In this document: positions 20,022 through 29,159 of the stretch, piece by piece
Numbering within the stretch: position 1 is the stretch's first letter
How the letters are laid out: each line of letters starts with the position of its first letter
Source: Sphingobacterium sp. HMA12
GTDB lineage: Bacteria > Bacteroidota > Bacteroidia > Sphingobacteriales > Sphingobacteriaceae
Direction: 5' to 3'
NCBI RefSeq assembly: GCF_002933815.1
Contig: NZ_BEYR01000001.1
Span: 248,001 to 312,000, forward strand
DNA length: 64,000 nt
Notes under the pieces: generated by a model
Seen by the model: the letters and a program-made list of their open reading frames with translations, nothing else
The model's database searches: none
Told to the model about the DNA's origin: nothing
Position numbers and translations under genes: made by a program

Positions 20022-23000
20022 ATGATTATTTTTAGCCTATCCATTTCAATTATATTCCTTATGATGCCATTGCGTATTTGTATACTCTGGGTTTTTAGTT
20101 TACTGATTACCTTTTCTATTTCTCGTGCACAGGAAAAGAACTATCGTTTTTTACATCTGGATGTAAATGAAGGCTTATCGCAAGGTAGTGTTTTTGCTAT
20201 TGAGCAGGACCACTTGGGATTTATGTGGATCGGTACCCGCGACGGATTGAATAAATATGATGGCCGGAAGTTTACAATTTATAGAAGCAATCCTCAGGAT
20301 AGTCTTTCTTTAGAGCATAATTTTATACAGGCGATCACTGAAGATAAGAAAAAACGGCTTTGGGTAGGTACAACAGGTGGTCTTAACCTATACAATCGTG
20401 ATGCAGATAATTTTACGCGCATCTCTTTGCCCGTAGTAGAGAGCAACAGTGGGAAGATAGAGGTAAATGTGCATCAGATTTTCCAAGATTCTAAAGACGT
20501 AATTTGGGTCGCAACAAATGTTGGATTATACCGGATAAAAGAAGGTACTCATTTGGAGGCAGAGCTTGTTTTTAATGAGGTTACAGTAGAAGGGAGCAAT
20601 GGACGTTCGTATTTTAGAAATTTTAGAACAATCTACGAAGACGGGAAGAAAAGATTATGGTTATGCACAGATGATGCAATTGTACTCATGCAATCAGCTT
20701 CTAGGGACGGGAATAGATTGAAAGTGTTACGCACCTATTTTAATCAGAAAGGATTGATTAATAAAGTAAATCAACGATTTCAGGCTGTACTGGAATTTTC
20801 TCCCGGAGTTTTTTGGGTGGGAACGAAATATAATGGAATAAAAATAATTAATGAAAATACGGGCGAAGTATCTTCCCTGATTGGTCTCGATAGCCAGACC
20901 GCAAATTTAGCTAATCAGGATGTGCGTTCGCTTAAGAAGGCTGATGATGGAAGCATCTGGATTGGAACATTCAATGGTCTCTATCTGTATCAAAATGGAA
21001 AGCTATTATTTATACAGGCCGACGACAATAATCCCAATAGTCTAAGTAACAACTCTATTCGGCCAATTTTTCAGGATAAAAGAGGATCCATCTGGATCGG
21101 TACTTATTTTGGCGGAATCAATATCTATGATAAGGATATCCCGAATTTTCAGAATTTTACGCATCAGTCCCGACGAAATAGCTTAAGCTATAATGTTGTC
21201 AGCGCCTTTTTGGAAAATCCGAATGGAGAGCTAGTCATTGGGACAGAGGGTGGTGGATTGAACTATTTTAACCGATATAATGGTTCCTTTTTTAATGAAA
21301 GGCACGATAAAAATAATACTGGAAGCTTAAGCCATAATAATGTGAAATCGATCTGTCACGATCGGGAGGGAAATTTGTGGGTTGGCACTTATGATGGTGG
21401 ATTAAATTTGAGACGTAAAGGACAACAGGTTTACGAACATTTTCGTTTTGATCCAAATGTCATCAATGGACTGGCAAACAATAACGTGTATGCACTACTG
21501 GAAGATCGTCAGGGAGATATTTGGATCGGCACATTTGGCGGTGGTTTGCAGGTCCTCAGGAAGCATCAGAAGCCGGGCTATTTTCAGACGTTCGATGTGG
21601 CTGGCAAACAGTTAAGTTCGAACATGGTTAGAGCACTGTTGGAGGATTCCAAAGGTAACCTATGGATCGGGACTTCCAATGGACTAAATCTTAAAATAGC
21701 TGGAACGGATAAATTTGTCTCTTTTTTTAACCACAAAAATGATTCCCTTTCGATTAGTGGCAACGATATTATCAGCATTCACGAAGATAGAAAAGGGCAG
21801 ATCTGGATCGGAACCTATATGGGTGGTTTAAATCGGTATCTACCCGAAAAGAAAGCCTTTAAGCGTTTCAATGAACAGAATGGTCTGCCGATAAACAATG
21901 TTTTTGGTATTTTGAGCGATCTTAAAAACAAATTATGGTTGAGCACCAACACTGGGATTACCTGTTTCGACCCGCAGGTGGGAAGCGTTAGAAGTTATAC
22001 AAAAGTGGATGGCTTGCCGGGGAATGAGTATATTCAAAATGCAGCCACAATACTGCGCGATGGAAAATTCGCTTTCGGTAGTTTCTCAGGTTTTACGCTG
22101 TTCAATCCCGATAGCCTGAGTGTAAATAGTTATGTTCCGCCGATACAGTTTACCGATCTCAAACTGTTTAACCGCTCTGTCAGGCCTGACGTGGATGGCA
22201 TAATTGCCAAGGATATTTCCATGATGGATGAATTGGTGCTGGATCATAATCAGAATGTATTTAGCTTAGAATTCAGTGTGTTGAACTATGTTCATCCCGA
22301 AAAAAACCAATATGCTTATTATTTAAAAGGTTTTGATCAGGAGTGGAACTACGTAACAAACCCGGTAGCGACCTACACGAATTTAGATCCGGGCAATTAT
22401 GAACTCTGGATAAAAGGATCTAATAACGATGGTATTTGGAATGAAAAGCCACGGATGTTAAAAATAAGGATTCTCCCTGCACCATGGAAAACATGGTGGG
22501 CTTATACCGGTTATTTTTTGATTTTAGGCTTTGTTGTATTTTTGATTATTCGTTTTTTTCATGGTCGAAATAACTTAAAACGTGACCTTTTGATTCGGAA
22601 GCTCGCTTCAGAAAAGCAAGAGGAATTGCATGAAGCTAAACTGAATTTCTTTACAAATATCTCACATGAATTCCGTACACCTTTGTCGTTGATTATAGGT
22701 CCATTGAATCAGTTGAAGACGGATCAGTCTCTATCGGAATATGCAAAGGAACATTTGGGATATGCCACACGAAATGCTGACCGATTAATGAATTTAGTTA
22801 ATCAGCTGCTTGATTTTCGAAAACAGGAAGGTGGAAAAATGAAACTGAACTATCAGAAAGTTCTGGTCGCCGAATACCTTAAAAATGTTTTACTAAACTT
22901 CCATTTTATCGCAGAAAAGAATAATATCCAGTTTTTTCTCGAAAATAATATCCCCATCGATTACAGGACAACACTGGATCCTGAGCAGTTTGAAAAAGTA

Positions 23001-24236
23001 CTTGTCAATCTAATCTACAATGCCTTTAAATTTACAGATAAGGGGGGACGGATAAAAGTACAAACCGAATTGCAGGACGTTGGAGGTGATGCCAGATTAA
23101 TTGTTTCCGTATGGGATTCCGGCAGAGGGATTCCGGCAAAAGATATTCCCCATGTATTTGAGCAGTTTTACCAGGCAAATAGCGAGGGATTCGTCGCTAC
23201 CAGCAGTGGCATTGGACTTGCATTGTCACGATCCATTATTCAGTTGCATGGCGGTTTGTTAACCGTAGCGAGTAATATGGCAAAAGAAGCTTTGGCGTAC
23301 AATACTGTTTTCCGGATTAGTCTGCCTCAGCAGAATTTGGGTATGGATGCCTCAGGTACCATGGATCTTTTAACGGATATGCCTGAATCCGATGTGGCCG
23401 AACACACGGATCAACCGGTGGATGATGATGAAAAAAACGAAGTTGAAGCGGAGCGCATAGCGGATGAAAAACCGATTATACTAGTTGCTGAAGATAATGT
23501 GGAGCTCAGATGTTTCCTTTCTGAAAATTTACGCAAGAAATATTTGGTTTTAGAGGCCAATGACGGAAATGAGGCGCTGGCATTAGTTCATACGCGGCAG
23601 CCTGACATTATTATCTCTGACGTAACGATGCCCAATTGCGATGGGATAACATTATTGCAGCAAATAAAAAACGATAATAGCACAAACCACATCCCTGTTA
23701 TTTTATTGACTGCCCGAACGGCCGATCCTTATATTACTGAAGCCTTTGAAGTTGGTACCGACGATTATATTACCAAACCATTCAGTATGCCGCACCTAAT
23801 TCAGAAAATAGCCAACATTATACAGACAAGAAAACGTTTGGAAGAAAAGTTTGTGCAAAATTATCTGCTGGGAGGCCAGGGAACAGAGACAACGGAAAGA
23901 ACGCGTTTTTTGGATCAGGTATTGGGTATCGTGGAGGAAAATCTGGGCTGTGAAGACTTCGGCGTACAGGAATTGACAAAGGCAATAGGGGTGAGCCGAT
24001 CCGTTTTATACCGCAAAATAAAACAGCAAACTGGCCTGAATCTGGTCGAATTTATCAATATGGTACGTCTAAAAAAAGCAGCACACATATTAGTACACAA
24101 CAGCGAACTGAGTATTAGCGAAGTTGCCTATCAAGTCGGTTTCAATGATCCAAAATACTTTAGTAAGACCTTTAAGAAATTCTATAAAGAAAGTCCACGT
24201 ACCTACATCGAGAAATTTAGTGTGAAAGAAAATTAA
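20022..24236 (+). CDS. Hybrid two-component system sensor/regulator (HTCS) of the PUL
   Basis: One-protein sensor and transcription activator that binds PUL-derived oligosaccharide in the periplasm and switches on the susC operon. Order: signal peptide (ending near SRAQE; Met14 or Met15, positions 20061/20064, are alternative starts), about 14 Reg_prop repeats with WIGT motifs forming two beta-propellers (about 45-720), a Y_Y_Y domain (about 740-810), one membrane span near 827-848, HisKA with phospho-acceptor His882 in SHEFRTPLS, HATPase with NLIYNAFKFT and GIGLALS, receiver domain with Asp1200 in IISDVTMP and Lys in DYITKPF, and a C-terminal AraC-type HTH. All catalytic residues are present. 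It lies 24 bases behind the GH88 gene, so it is probably partly cotranscribed with the genes it controls. Confidence 0.95.
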   Translation: MIIFSLSISIIFLMMPLRICILWVFSLLITFSISRAQEKNYRFLHLDVNEGLSQGSVFAIEQDHLGFMWIGTRDGLNKYDGRKFTIYRSNPQDSLSLEHNFIQAITEDKKKRLWVGTTGGLNLYNRDADNFTRISLPVVESNSGKIEVNVHQIFQDSKDVIWVATNVGLYRIKEGTHLEAELVFNEVTVEGSNGRSYFRNFRTIYEDGKKRLWLCTDDAIVLMQSASRDGNRLKVLRTYFNQKGLINKVNQRFQAVLEFSPGVFWVGTKYNGIKIINENTGEVSSLIGLDSQTANLANQDVRSLKKADDGSIWIGTFNGLYLYQNGKLLFIQADDNNPNSLSNNSIRPIFQDKRGSIWIGTYFGGINIYDKDIPNFQNFTHQSRRNSLSYNVVSAFLENPNGELVIGTEGGGLNYFNRYNGSFFNERHDKNNTGSLSHNNVKSICHDREGNLWVGTYDGGLNLRRKGQQVYEHFRFDPNVINGLANNNVYALLEDRQGDIWIGTFGGGLQVLRKHQKPGYFQTFDVAGKQLSSNMVRALLEDSKGNLWIGTSNGLNLKIAGTDKFVSFFNHKNDSLSISGNDIISIHEDRKGQIWIGTYMGGLNRYLPEKKAFKRFNEQNGLPINNVFGILSDLKNKLWLSTNTGITCFDPQVGSVRSYTKVDGLPGNEYIQNAATILRDGKFAFGSFSGFTLFNPDSLSVNSYVPPIQFTDLKLFNRSVRPDVDGIIAKDISMMDELVLDHNQNVFSLEFSVLNYVHPEKNQYAYYLKGFDQEWNYVTNPVATYTNLDPGNYELWIKGSNNDGIWNEKPRMLKIRILPAPWKTWWAYTGYFLILGFVVFLIIRFFHGRNNLKRDLLIRKLASEKQEELHEAKLNFFTNISHEFRTPLSLIIGPLNQLKTDQSLSEYAKEHLGYATRNADRLMNLVNQLLDFRKQEGGKMKLNYQKVLVAEYLKNVLLNFHFIAEKNNIQFFLENNIPIDYRTTLDPEQFEKVLVNLIYNAFKFTDKGGRIKVQTELQDVGGDARLIVSVWDSGRGIPAKDIPHVFEQFYQANSEGFVATSSGIGLALSRSIIQLHGGLLTVASNMAKEALAYNTVFRISLPQQNLGMDASGTMDLLTDMPESDVAEHTDQPVDDDEKNEVEAERIADEKPIILVAEDNVELRCFLSENLRKKYLVLEANDGNEALALVHTRQPDIIISDVTMPNCDGITLLQQIKNDNSTNHIPVILLTARTADPYITEAFEVGTDDYITKPFSMPHLIQKIANIIQTRKRLEEKFVQNYLLGGQGTETTERTRFLDQVLGIVEENLGCEDFGVQELTKAIGVSRSVLYRKIKQQTGLNLVEFINMVRLKKAAHILVHNSELSISEVAYQVGFNDPKYFSKTFKKFYKESPRTYIEKFSVKEN

Positions 24237-24257
24237 GGAGAATTGTATTGCATAAAA

Positions 24258-24290
24258 AAAGGTTTTCAAACGGGGAGAATGAAAACCTTT
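24258..24290 (-). terminator. Terminator hairpin between convergent HTCS and MFS genes
   Basis: Perfect 10-bp stem (24258-24267 with 24281-24290), 13-nt loop. The T-run stands on the minus-strand side, so it best fits the left-going MFS gene although it could stop both transcripts. Confidence 0.65.
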
Positions 24291-24418
24291 AATAACCAAT
24301 TATAAACCTAAATTATGATGATACAAAGGTAGCTGTTTTAAACTTATTCCAAAAATAAAATAGCACCCATATCGGAATGTGTAGCTTAAAATCTACAATG
24401 TTGTTTTATTTGTTTATT

Positions 24419-25618
24419 TTACAGCCTATTCGTTTTAGCTAGTTTGCTAATGAAAAGAAGCGTAAGCAAACCCAATACTGCAAATAAGGCATAGCCCAGT
24501 CCGATTTCAAGCTGAGACGACGGGTTGACCAAGCTGACAGTGCCATAACTTAAGGAGGATGTGACCAGGTAGGTAATTCCACCGACTAATCCGCCTGCAA
24601 TCCCTGCGGACAAGGGAAATCTGCCCAGACAATAACTGAAATAGTTGTTAAATATAAATCCGGCCGTGCAATGGATGGCAAACGCGAAAAATGTCAACGT
24701 ATATAAATTTGCTATATAAGGAGAGACCACAATCATGACTAATACCAAGATGATCTGAATAAAATTCGCAATTCGCAATTTGGGGAGAAGGGCTTTTTTG
24801 ATCAATGCTTTTCCAATAAAGCCCCCACACATCCAGGCCAATCCCATGATAAGTGATGTGTAGCCTGTGGTGATTGCCCCGTAACCCAATTGGTGCTCGA
24901 TGAAAAACGGGCCACTAAGATTATAAAACATAACAAGTCCATAAGATATTCCACACATCAATACCCCAAAGGTAAAGTCGTTGGTCTTTAACATCATTTT
25001 GAATTCGCCGATAAGATAGCTGATATGCAATGGTTTTCTTTGTCTAATCGTCTCTCCGGAGAAGATCAACTCCAGCACAAAAAGGATGGCGCTATACACG
25101 GCTAGAACTATAAAGTTAGAACGCCATCCAAACTGTGTTTGCAGGTATCCACCAATAAAAGGAGCAATAATAGGTCCGATAGACCAGACGATAGTCATGA
25201 TGCTGAGGTAATGTTTGCGCTGTTCACCTTCATACACATCCACAAAGTACGCCCGTTTGGAAATCACAACGAACGCAGACAGAATTCCCTGGAGAATACG
25301 CATACCGTAAATAACCCAGATATCATGGGTGGTTGCCGTTATCCAAAAACTAAGGATGAAGAGAAACAGTGAAATTAGGTTAATTTTATATCTTCCCCAT
25401 GCATCGACAAGCGCGCCGGTGAAGAATTGTGCGATACCATAGCTGATCAAAAACAATGAAAGCGTTAACTGGATGCGACTCTCACTGAGACCGAGTTCCA
25501 AAGCCATTTGTGGCATCGAAGGGAGATAGATGTCAGTAGCAAGTCCTGTTATGGGAACTAGTGCAAAAGCCAGTATCGTCGGAATAAAAGATTGGCGGGG
25601 TTTAGCGTTTTTTTCCAT
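24419..25618 (-). CDS. MFS drug-efflux transporter, Bcr/CflA-like
   Basis: Twelve-helix proton antiporter of the inner membrane, DHA1 type, likely exporting a small hydrophobic or cationic compound. The start of the first helix, TGLATDIYLPSMPQMALELG, is the signature of the Bcr/CflA group, and DAWGRYKINLIS between helices 2 and 3 matches MFS motif A. The start at 25618 (MEKNAKPRQ) is preferred to an upstream ATG at 25681 that would add a 21-residue segment unlike the family. A -7-like element TATTTTTG on the minus strand (25642-25635) lies just upstream, followed farther out by a 13-bp inverted repeat. It stands alone between two convergent or distant operons and has no obvious link to glycan use. 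Confidence 0.87.
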   Translation of the reverse strand: MEKNAKPRQSFIPTILAFALVPITGLATDIYLPSMPQMALELGLSESRIQLTLSLFLISYGIAQFFTGALVDAWGRYKINLISLFLFILSFWITATTHDIWVIYGMRILQGILSAFVVISKRAYFVDVYEGEQRKHYLSIMTIVWSIGPIIAPFIGGYLQTQFGWRSNFIVLAVYSAILFVLELIFSGETIRQRKPLHISYLIGEFKMMLKTNDFTFGVLMCGISYGLVMFYNLSGPFFIEHQLGYGAITTGYTSLIMGLAWMCGGFIGKALIKKALLPKLRIANFIQIILVLVMIVVSPYIANLYTLTFFAFAIHCTAGFIFNNYFSYCLGRFPLSAGIAGGLVGGITYLVTSSLSYGTVSLVNPSSQLEIGLGYALFAVLGLLTLLFISKLAKTNRL

Positions 25619-25723
25619 CTTGATAATTTGTCGACAAAAATAATTCCATTGATGGAAACAAAATATATAGAATTCAAACAAATTGTTGTGAAAATCAAAC
25701 AGTCCTGCCCTGGGAAGTCAATA

Positions 25724-25761
25724 ACAACAATGTTGACTCTAAAATGACTCAACATTGTTGT
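25724..25761. promoter_or_regulatory. 13-bp perfect inverted repeat upstream of the MFS gene
   Basis: Arms 25724-25736 and 25749-25761 (core CAACAATGTTGA and its complement) with a 12-nt spacer. No T-run follows on either strand, so a simple terminator is unlikely. It sits 106-143 bases upstream of the MFS start and just behind the aldolase gene. A repressor operator for the transporter is the likeliest role; an mRNA-stabilising hairpin at the operon end is the alternative. A separate 16-base self-complementary element lies at 25785-25800. Confidence 0.5.
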
Positions 25762-25815
25762 AGAAATATGGCTGAACCAAGATCCTGAAAATATTTTCAG
25801 ACCACGCTATCGGTA

Positions 25816-26874
25816 TTATCTGGAATTTAGGAAGTGCAGTACAAAAGCATCATCGTTTAGTTCTGGATAATCGCTGTACACACGGTCAATTTCTTCTTTT
25901 TGCCCAGGCGATAGTTGCTCGTTTGGATTGATACACCAAATACCCTTCATCAAGCCCTGGCGTGTGAGGACTTCATGGAGGCCCGGTATACAGCCATGAA
26001 ATGCATTTGCTGGATCAAAAAATGCAGCATTACTGTCGGTTATAGCAATGGCTTTGCTTAAAAGGTGATTTGCTGTCTGATTATCAGGATGGCGCTTGTA
26101 AGTCTTAATTTCTTCCAGAAGCGTGACTGCTTTTTGCGTCCACACGGCCCAATGCCCTAGTAAGCCCCCCTTAAAATCTATAGCTACGATCTTCCCGTTC
26201 ACTGGAAATTGATAAGTGGTCATTAAGTCATTGACGATATTGTCATCATTGCCCGTATACATGGCGATTTGGTCGCTACGATTTGAATTTGCGAGCGCAC
26301 GCATAACATCCAGTGTTTGGTAACGATTGAAAGAAGCACATTTGATGGCAACAACATTTTCTATCGCAACAAATTCCTGCCAAAAGGAATAGGAAAAAAT
26401 ACGCCCACCCACCGAGGGTTGGAGATAGAATCCAAATACCGGAATGATAGCGGCGATCGCACGCACCCGATCGAGTATAGCCTTTTCTGTCCAGCCGTTG
26501 AGCCCACCCATACTTAATAAGCCTATATCATAACCATATTTAAGCGCTGTGCTTGCTTCCTGAATGGCTTGCTCGGTAGGCCCGCAGATGCCTGCAATCT
26601 TAAGGAAGGGCCGTTGAAGTTGCGCCTTGTCCACCTCTTCGCTGGCCCATTTTAAAACTGTTTCGAATAGATTGATTTTTGGATCACGAATTTCGAACTG
26701 GGTAGAATGTACGGCGACGGCAATTCCTCCGGCTCCACTTGCGATATAATATTTTGTCAAAAGACGTTGAGACTCCTCATCTATACTACGGTCCTCATGA
26801 AGAGCAAGGGGATGGGCGGGGATGACAGTTCCAGCCCAGAGATGTTGTTGTAAATTAGCGTCTAATTTTTTCAT
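25816..26874 (-). CDS. DHDPS/N-acetylneuraminate-lyase superfamily class I aldolase
   Basis: TIM-barrel protein of the dihydrodipicolinate synthase superfamily, which cleaves or forms 2-keto acids through a Schiff base. Lys178 in VVAIKCASF is the expected Schiff-base lysine and Tyr150 in FGFYLQP the partner tyrosine. The Thr-Thr substrate motif is altered to HSTQFE near residue 56, so a housekeeping DapA is unlikely. Length 352 aa is somewhat longer than DapA (about 290), with an extended C-terminal part. Last gene of the left-going operon, 18 bases after the epimerase-like gene. In context, cleavage of a 2-keto-3-deoxy sugar acid to pyruvate plus an aldehyde is a reasonable guess; a dehydratase reaction is the alternative. 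Confidence 0.82.
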   Translation of the reverse strand: MKKLDANLQQHLWAGTVIPAHPLALHEDRSIDEESQRLLTKYYIASGAGGIAVAVHSTQFEIRDPKINLFETVLKWASEEVDKAQLQRPFLKIAGICGPTEQAIQEASTALKYGYDIGLLSMGGLNGWTEKAILDRVRAIAAIIPVFGFYLQPSVGGRIFSYSFWQEFVAIENVVAIKCASFNRYQTLDVMRALANSNRSDQIAMYTGNDDNIVNDLMTTYQFPVNGKIVAIDFKGGLLGHWAVWTQKAVTLLEEIKTYKRHPDNQTANHLLSKAIAITDSNAAFFDPANAFHGCIPGLHEVLTRQGLMKGIWCINPNEQLSPGQKEEIDRVYSDYPELNDDAFVLHFLNSR

Positions 26875-26892
26875 TGGAATAATTTTTTTTCC

Positions 26893-27915
26893 TTAAAATT
26901 TCCCTTTTCTTTCTTGAAAATGAGTGTCTTTGTTCCAGAGTTCACCGCCGTTCATTAACCAATGTGCTGTAATAGCAATGGCTTCCCGAATGGTCGTTTT
27001 AGGATAACCAAATAAACGATGGCATTCAGAAGCATTGTTGAGCAGGGCGGTTCCTGCAGCTTGGTTTATAAATATTGGTGTGCTGTTGAAATGTTCGGCA
27101 AATCGCTCGGCGATCCAACGAATAGATAAAATTTCAGGGCCGGTTACATTTAGTATTTTGGCAGGTGTCTGGCAGTGCAATAAGGATCTTAAAGCGATTT
27201 CATTCGCGTCCCCTTGCCAGATTACATTGACGTTTTCGGTGGTCAGGTCTATGGGTAATTGCTCCTTGACAGCCTTTGCTATTTCAACCAACACACCATA
27301 GCGAAAATCGACAGCGTAGTTTAGCCGATAGATCAGGGTCGGCGTATGGTTTTTCTTGGCAAAATATTCGAAAATGCGCTCTCGGCCCAAGCAGGATTGG
27401 GCATATTCACCTAGGGGTTCCGGCGTGGTTTCTTCAGATACACCGGCACGATTGATGGGAACAAAAGGAAGTACATTACCTGATGAGAAGGCGACAATAT
27501 TGGATTTTTCGAAATGGGAGGCAACCATCCCAGGGAGGTAGGTGTTCATCGCCCAGGTGAAGTCCTCATTTCCGGTTGTCCCGAATTTATGCCCGGCCAG
27601 GTAAATAACATTGGGAACCTGCGGAAGCTGTTTGAGCTGATTGGGATCCAATAGGTCACAGGCAATGGTTGAGATACCGATATCTTCCAATTCCTGCTGT
27701 AGCTCTTTTGTTGAAAAGCGTGATACGCCAATGACCTTTTTTTCGATTCCGGCAGCTTCAATGGCCTGAATAGCTAATCTAGTCATGCTTGGTCCCATTT
27801 TTCCGCCAATTCCTAAGAATAGGATATCTCCCTCGATTTTTTTTATGTCTTCAATGAGCTCCGCCGATGGTGCGAGTATCTGTTGCTCTAATGCTGCTAA
27901 AGTGTTGTTATCCAT
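26893..27915 (-). CDS. NAD-dependent epimerase/dehydratase-like protein (extended SDR) with altered YxxxK
   Basis: Rossmann-fold protein of the extended short-chain dehydrogenase group: nucleotide-binding ILFLGIGGKMGPSM near residue 31, VIYLAGHKFG near 103, and SSGNVLP near 144. The usual catalytic YxxxK appears as YAQSC (Tyr171, Cys175), so the lysine is replaced; the reading was checked on the reverse strand at about 27390. It may be inactive as an oxidoreductase, use another residue, or be a binding protein. Length 340 aa is normal. It sits 7 bases after the NRAMP-like gene and 18 bases before the aldolase gene in the sugar-acid operon. Specific reaction unknown. Confidence 0.8.
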   Translation of the reverse strand: MDNNTLAALEQQILAPSAELIEDIKKIEGDILFLGIGGKMGPSMTRLAIQAIEAAGIEKKVIGVSRFSTKELQQELEDIGISTIACDLLDPNQLKQLPQVPNVIYLAGHKFGTTGNEDFTWAMNTYLPGMVASHFEKSNIVAFSSGNVLPFVPINRAGVSEETTPEPLGEYAQSCLGRERIFEYFAKKNHTPTLIYRLNYAVDFRYGVLVEIAKAVKEQLPIDLTTENVNVIWQGDANEIALRSLLHCQTPAKILNVTGPEILSIRWIAERFAEHFNSTPIFINQAAGTALLNNASECHRLFGYPKTTIREAIAITAHWLMNGGELWNKDTHFQERKGKF

Positions 27916-27922
27916 AGCTGGT

Positions 27923-29155
27923 TTATTTGATTAAATTGTAAAAATTACTGATAGCGAGGGCGATGAGCAATACAAGTCCCAGGATGGCCCAAAATTTCGT
28001 CAATGGTTTGTTTCGGAGATCGCCCATGATCTCCTTGTCGTTGGCGATAAGAAATAGGATTATACCGATAAAAGGAACAAGGAAAATGGTGATGCTTTGC
28101 GCAAAAACAATCAGTTCTAAAGGTAGATTTCCGAAGATAAGCGCAATGGCAGAACCAAAAATCATAACCAGGGAAATGAACAGCTTGACTTTCGGGTGGT
28201 TCAGGTTATTGCCATAACCAAAGGTATCACCGAGTAATGAGCCACCGAGGACAGCATTTCCAATTAAGGACGAAAAAGAGGCTCCAAACAGTCCAATGAA
28301 AAAGAGGTGCGAAGCGTAAGTTCCCAAAAGCGGCTCCAGTGCACGCCCCATTTCGGCTGCCGAACTCAGTTTGATACCCTGTGGATGGAGTGTGTTCGCG
28401 GCACATACCATCACGGCGGCACTCATAATGCCAAGGATAATGATGCCAATCCGACTCCCCATGAGCTGCCTTTGGGTTGTCTGCCGATCGCTAGATAATT
28501 TGCGCCTGGATTGTACAAGATAACTTTGATAGAAAGCACCCACAATCGAAAAACAGGAAGCTGTAAAAGCAATGATCAGGCCGACTGAGCTGGGCGGAAT
28601 ACTGGGTACAAATCCTTTAAGAAAGTCGCCTACAGGTGTTTCAATCATAATCGCTGTTGAAAGAAAGGCAAAGAGCATAAGGATGATCAATGCCAGCATT
28701 AATTTTTCCAGCAATGCGTAGAATGATTTAAAGAAGAGTAACAGAATACCGATCACATTGAACACAATAATCCAAATTTGCGGATTCGTTCCTGTTGCTT
28801 CTGAAATGGAAATAGATACGCCAGTCGCATTGCCCGATTGGAAGCAGGTGGCGACCAGGAAAATACCGATGCCAATAACAATGGATGTTGTCTCTCCGAA
28901 TTTATTTCGGATTAAGGTGAGGAGGGATTCGTCACGGGCGATGCCGATGCGTGCCGCCATATTGGTGAATACTGTCATAAAACAGATGGCGACAACGACG
29001 ACCCAAAGGAGTGAAAAACCGTAATCGGCACCCATTTTTGAGGTAATGGTCATTTTACTTGGGCCGAAAACCAGCGCCGCAGTAATGATACCCGGTCCCA
29101 GGATGGATAACCAGTTCTTGAATAAGGAGCGTTTGGGGGCCTGTTGTTGTTTCAT
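27923..29155 (-). CDS. NRAMP-family-like membrane transporter lacking the metal-binding motifs
   Basis: Polytopic inner-membrane protein with about 11 hydrophobic segments and clear NRAMP resemblance: ILGPGIITAAL at the start of helix 1 and YLVQSRR after helix 6. The helix 1 metal motif DPGN is read here as GPSK (residues 31-34), and the helix 6 MPH segment is replaced by SIV (about 203-205). Both metal-coordinating positions are therefore lost, so manganese or iron transport is doubtful. Length 410 aa is usual for the family. It is in the middle of a sugar oxidation operon (4 bases after the PQQ dehydrogenase gene), so import of an organic acid or a Mg-type ion are the ideas to test. A recent start at MKQQQAPKR is supported by spacing to the preceding stop. 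Confidence 0.85.
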   Translation of the reverse strand: MKQQQAPKRSLFKNWLSILGPGIITAALVFGPSKMTITSKMGADYGFSLLWVVVVAICFMTVFTNMAARIGIARDESLLTLIRNKFGETTSIVIGIGIFLVATCFQSGNATGVSISISEATGTNPQIWIIVFNVIGILLLFFKSFYALLEKLMLALIILMLFAFLSTAIMIETPVGDFLKGFVPSIPPSSVGLIIAFTASCFSIVGAFYQSYLVQSRRKLSSDRQTTQRQLMGSRIGIIILGIMSAAVMVCAANTLHPQGIKLSSAAEMGRALEPLLGTYASHLFFIGLFGASFSSLIGNAVLGGSLLGDTFGYGNNLNHPKVKLFISLVMIFGSAIALIFGNLPLELIVFAQSITIFLVPFIGIILFLIANDKEIMGDLRNKPLTKFWAILGLVLLIALAISNFYNLIK

Positions 29156-29159
29156 AAAT

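Noticed and set aside
24258..24290. Idea that this hairpin belongs to the HTCS transcript
   Set aside because: The T-run is on the other strand, so it was assigned mainly to the left-going MFS transcript.
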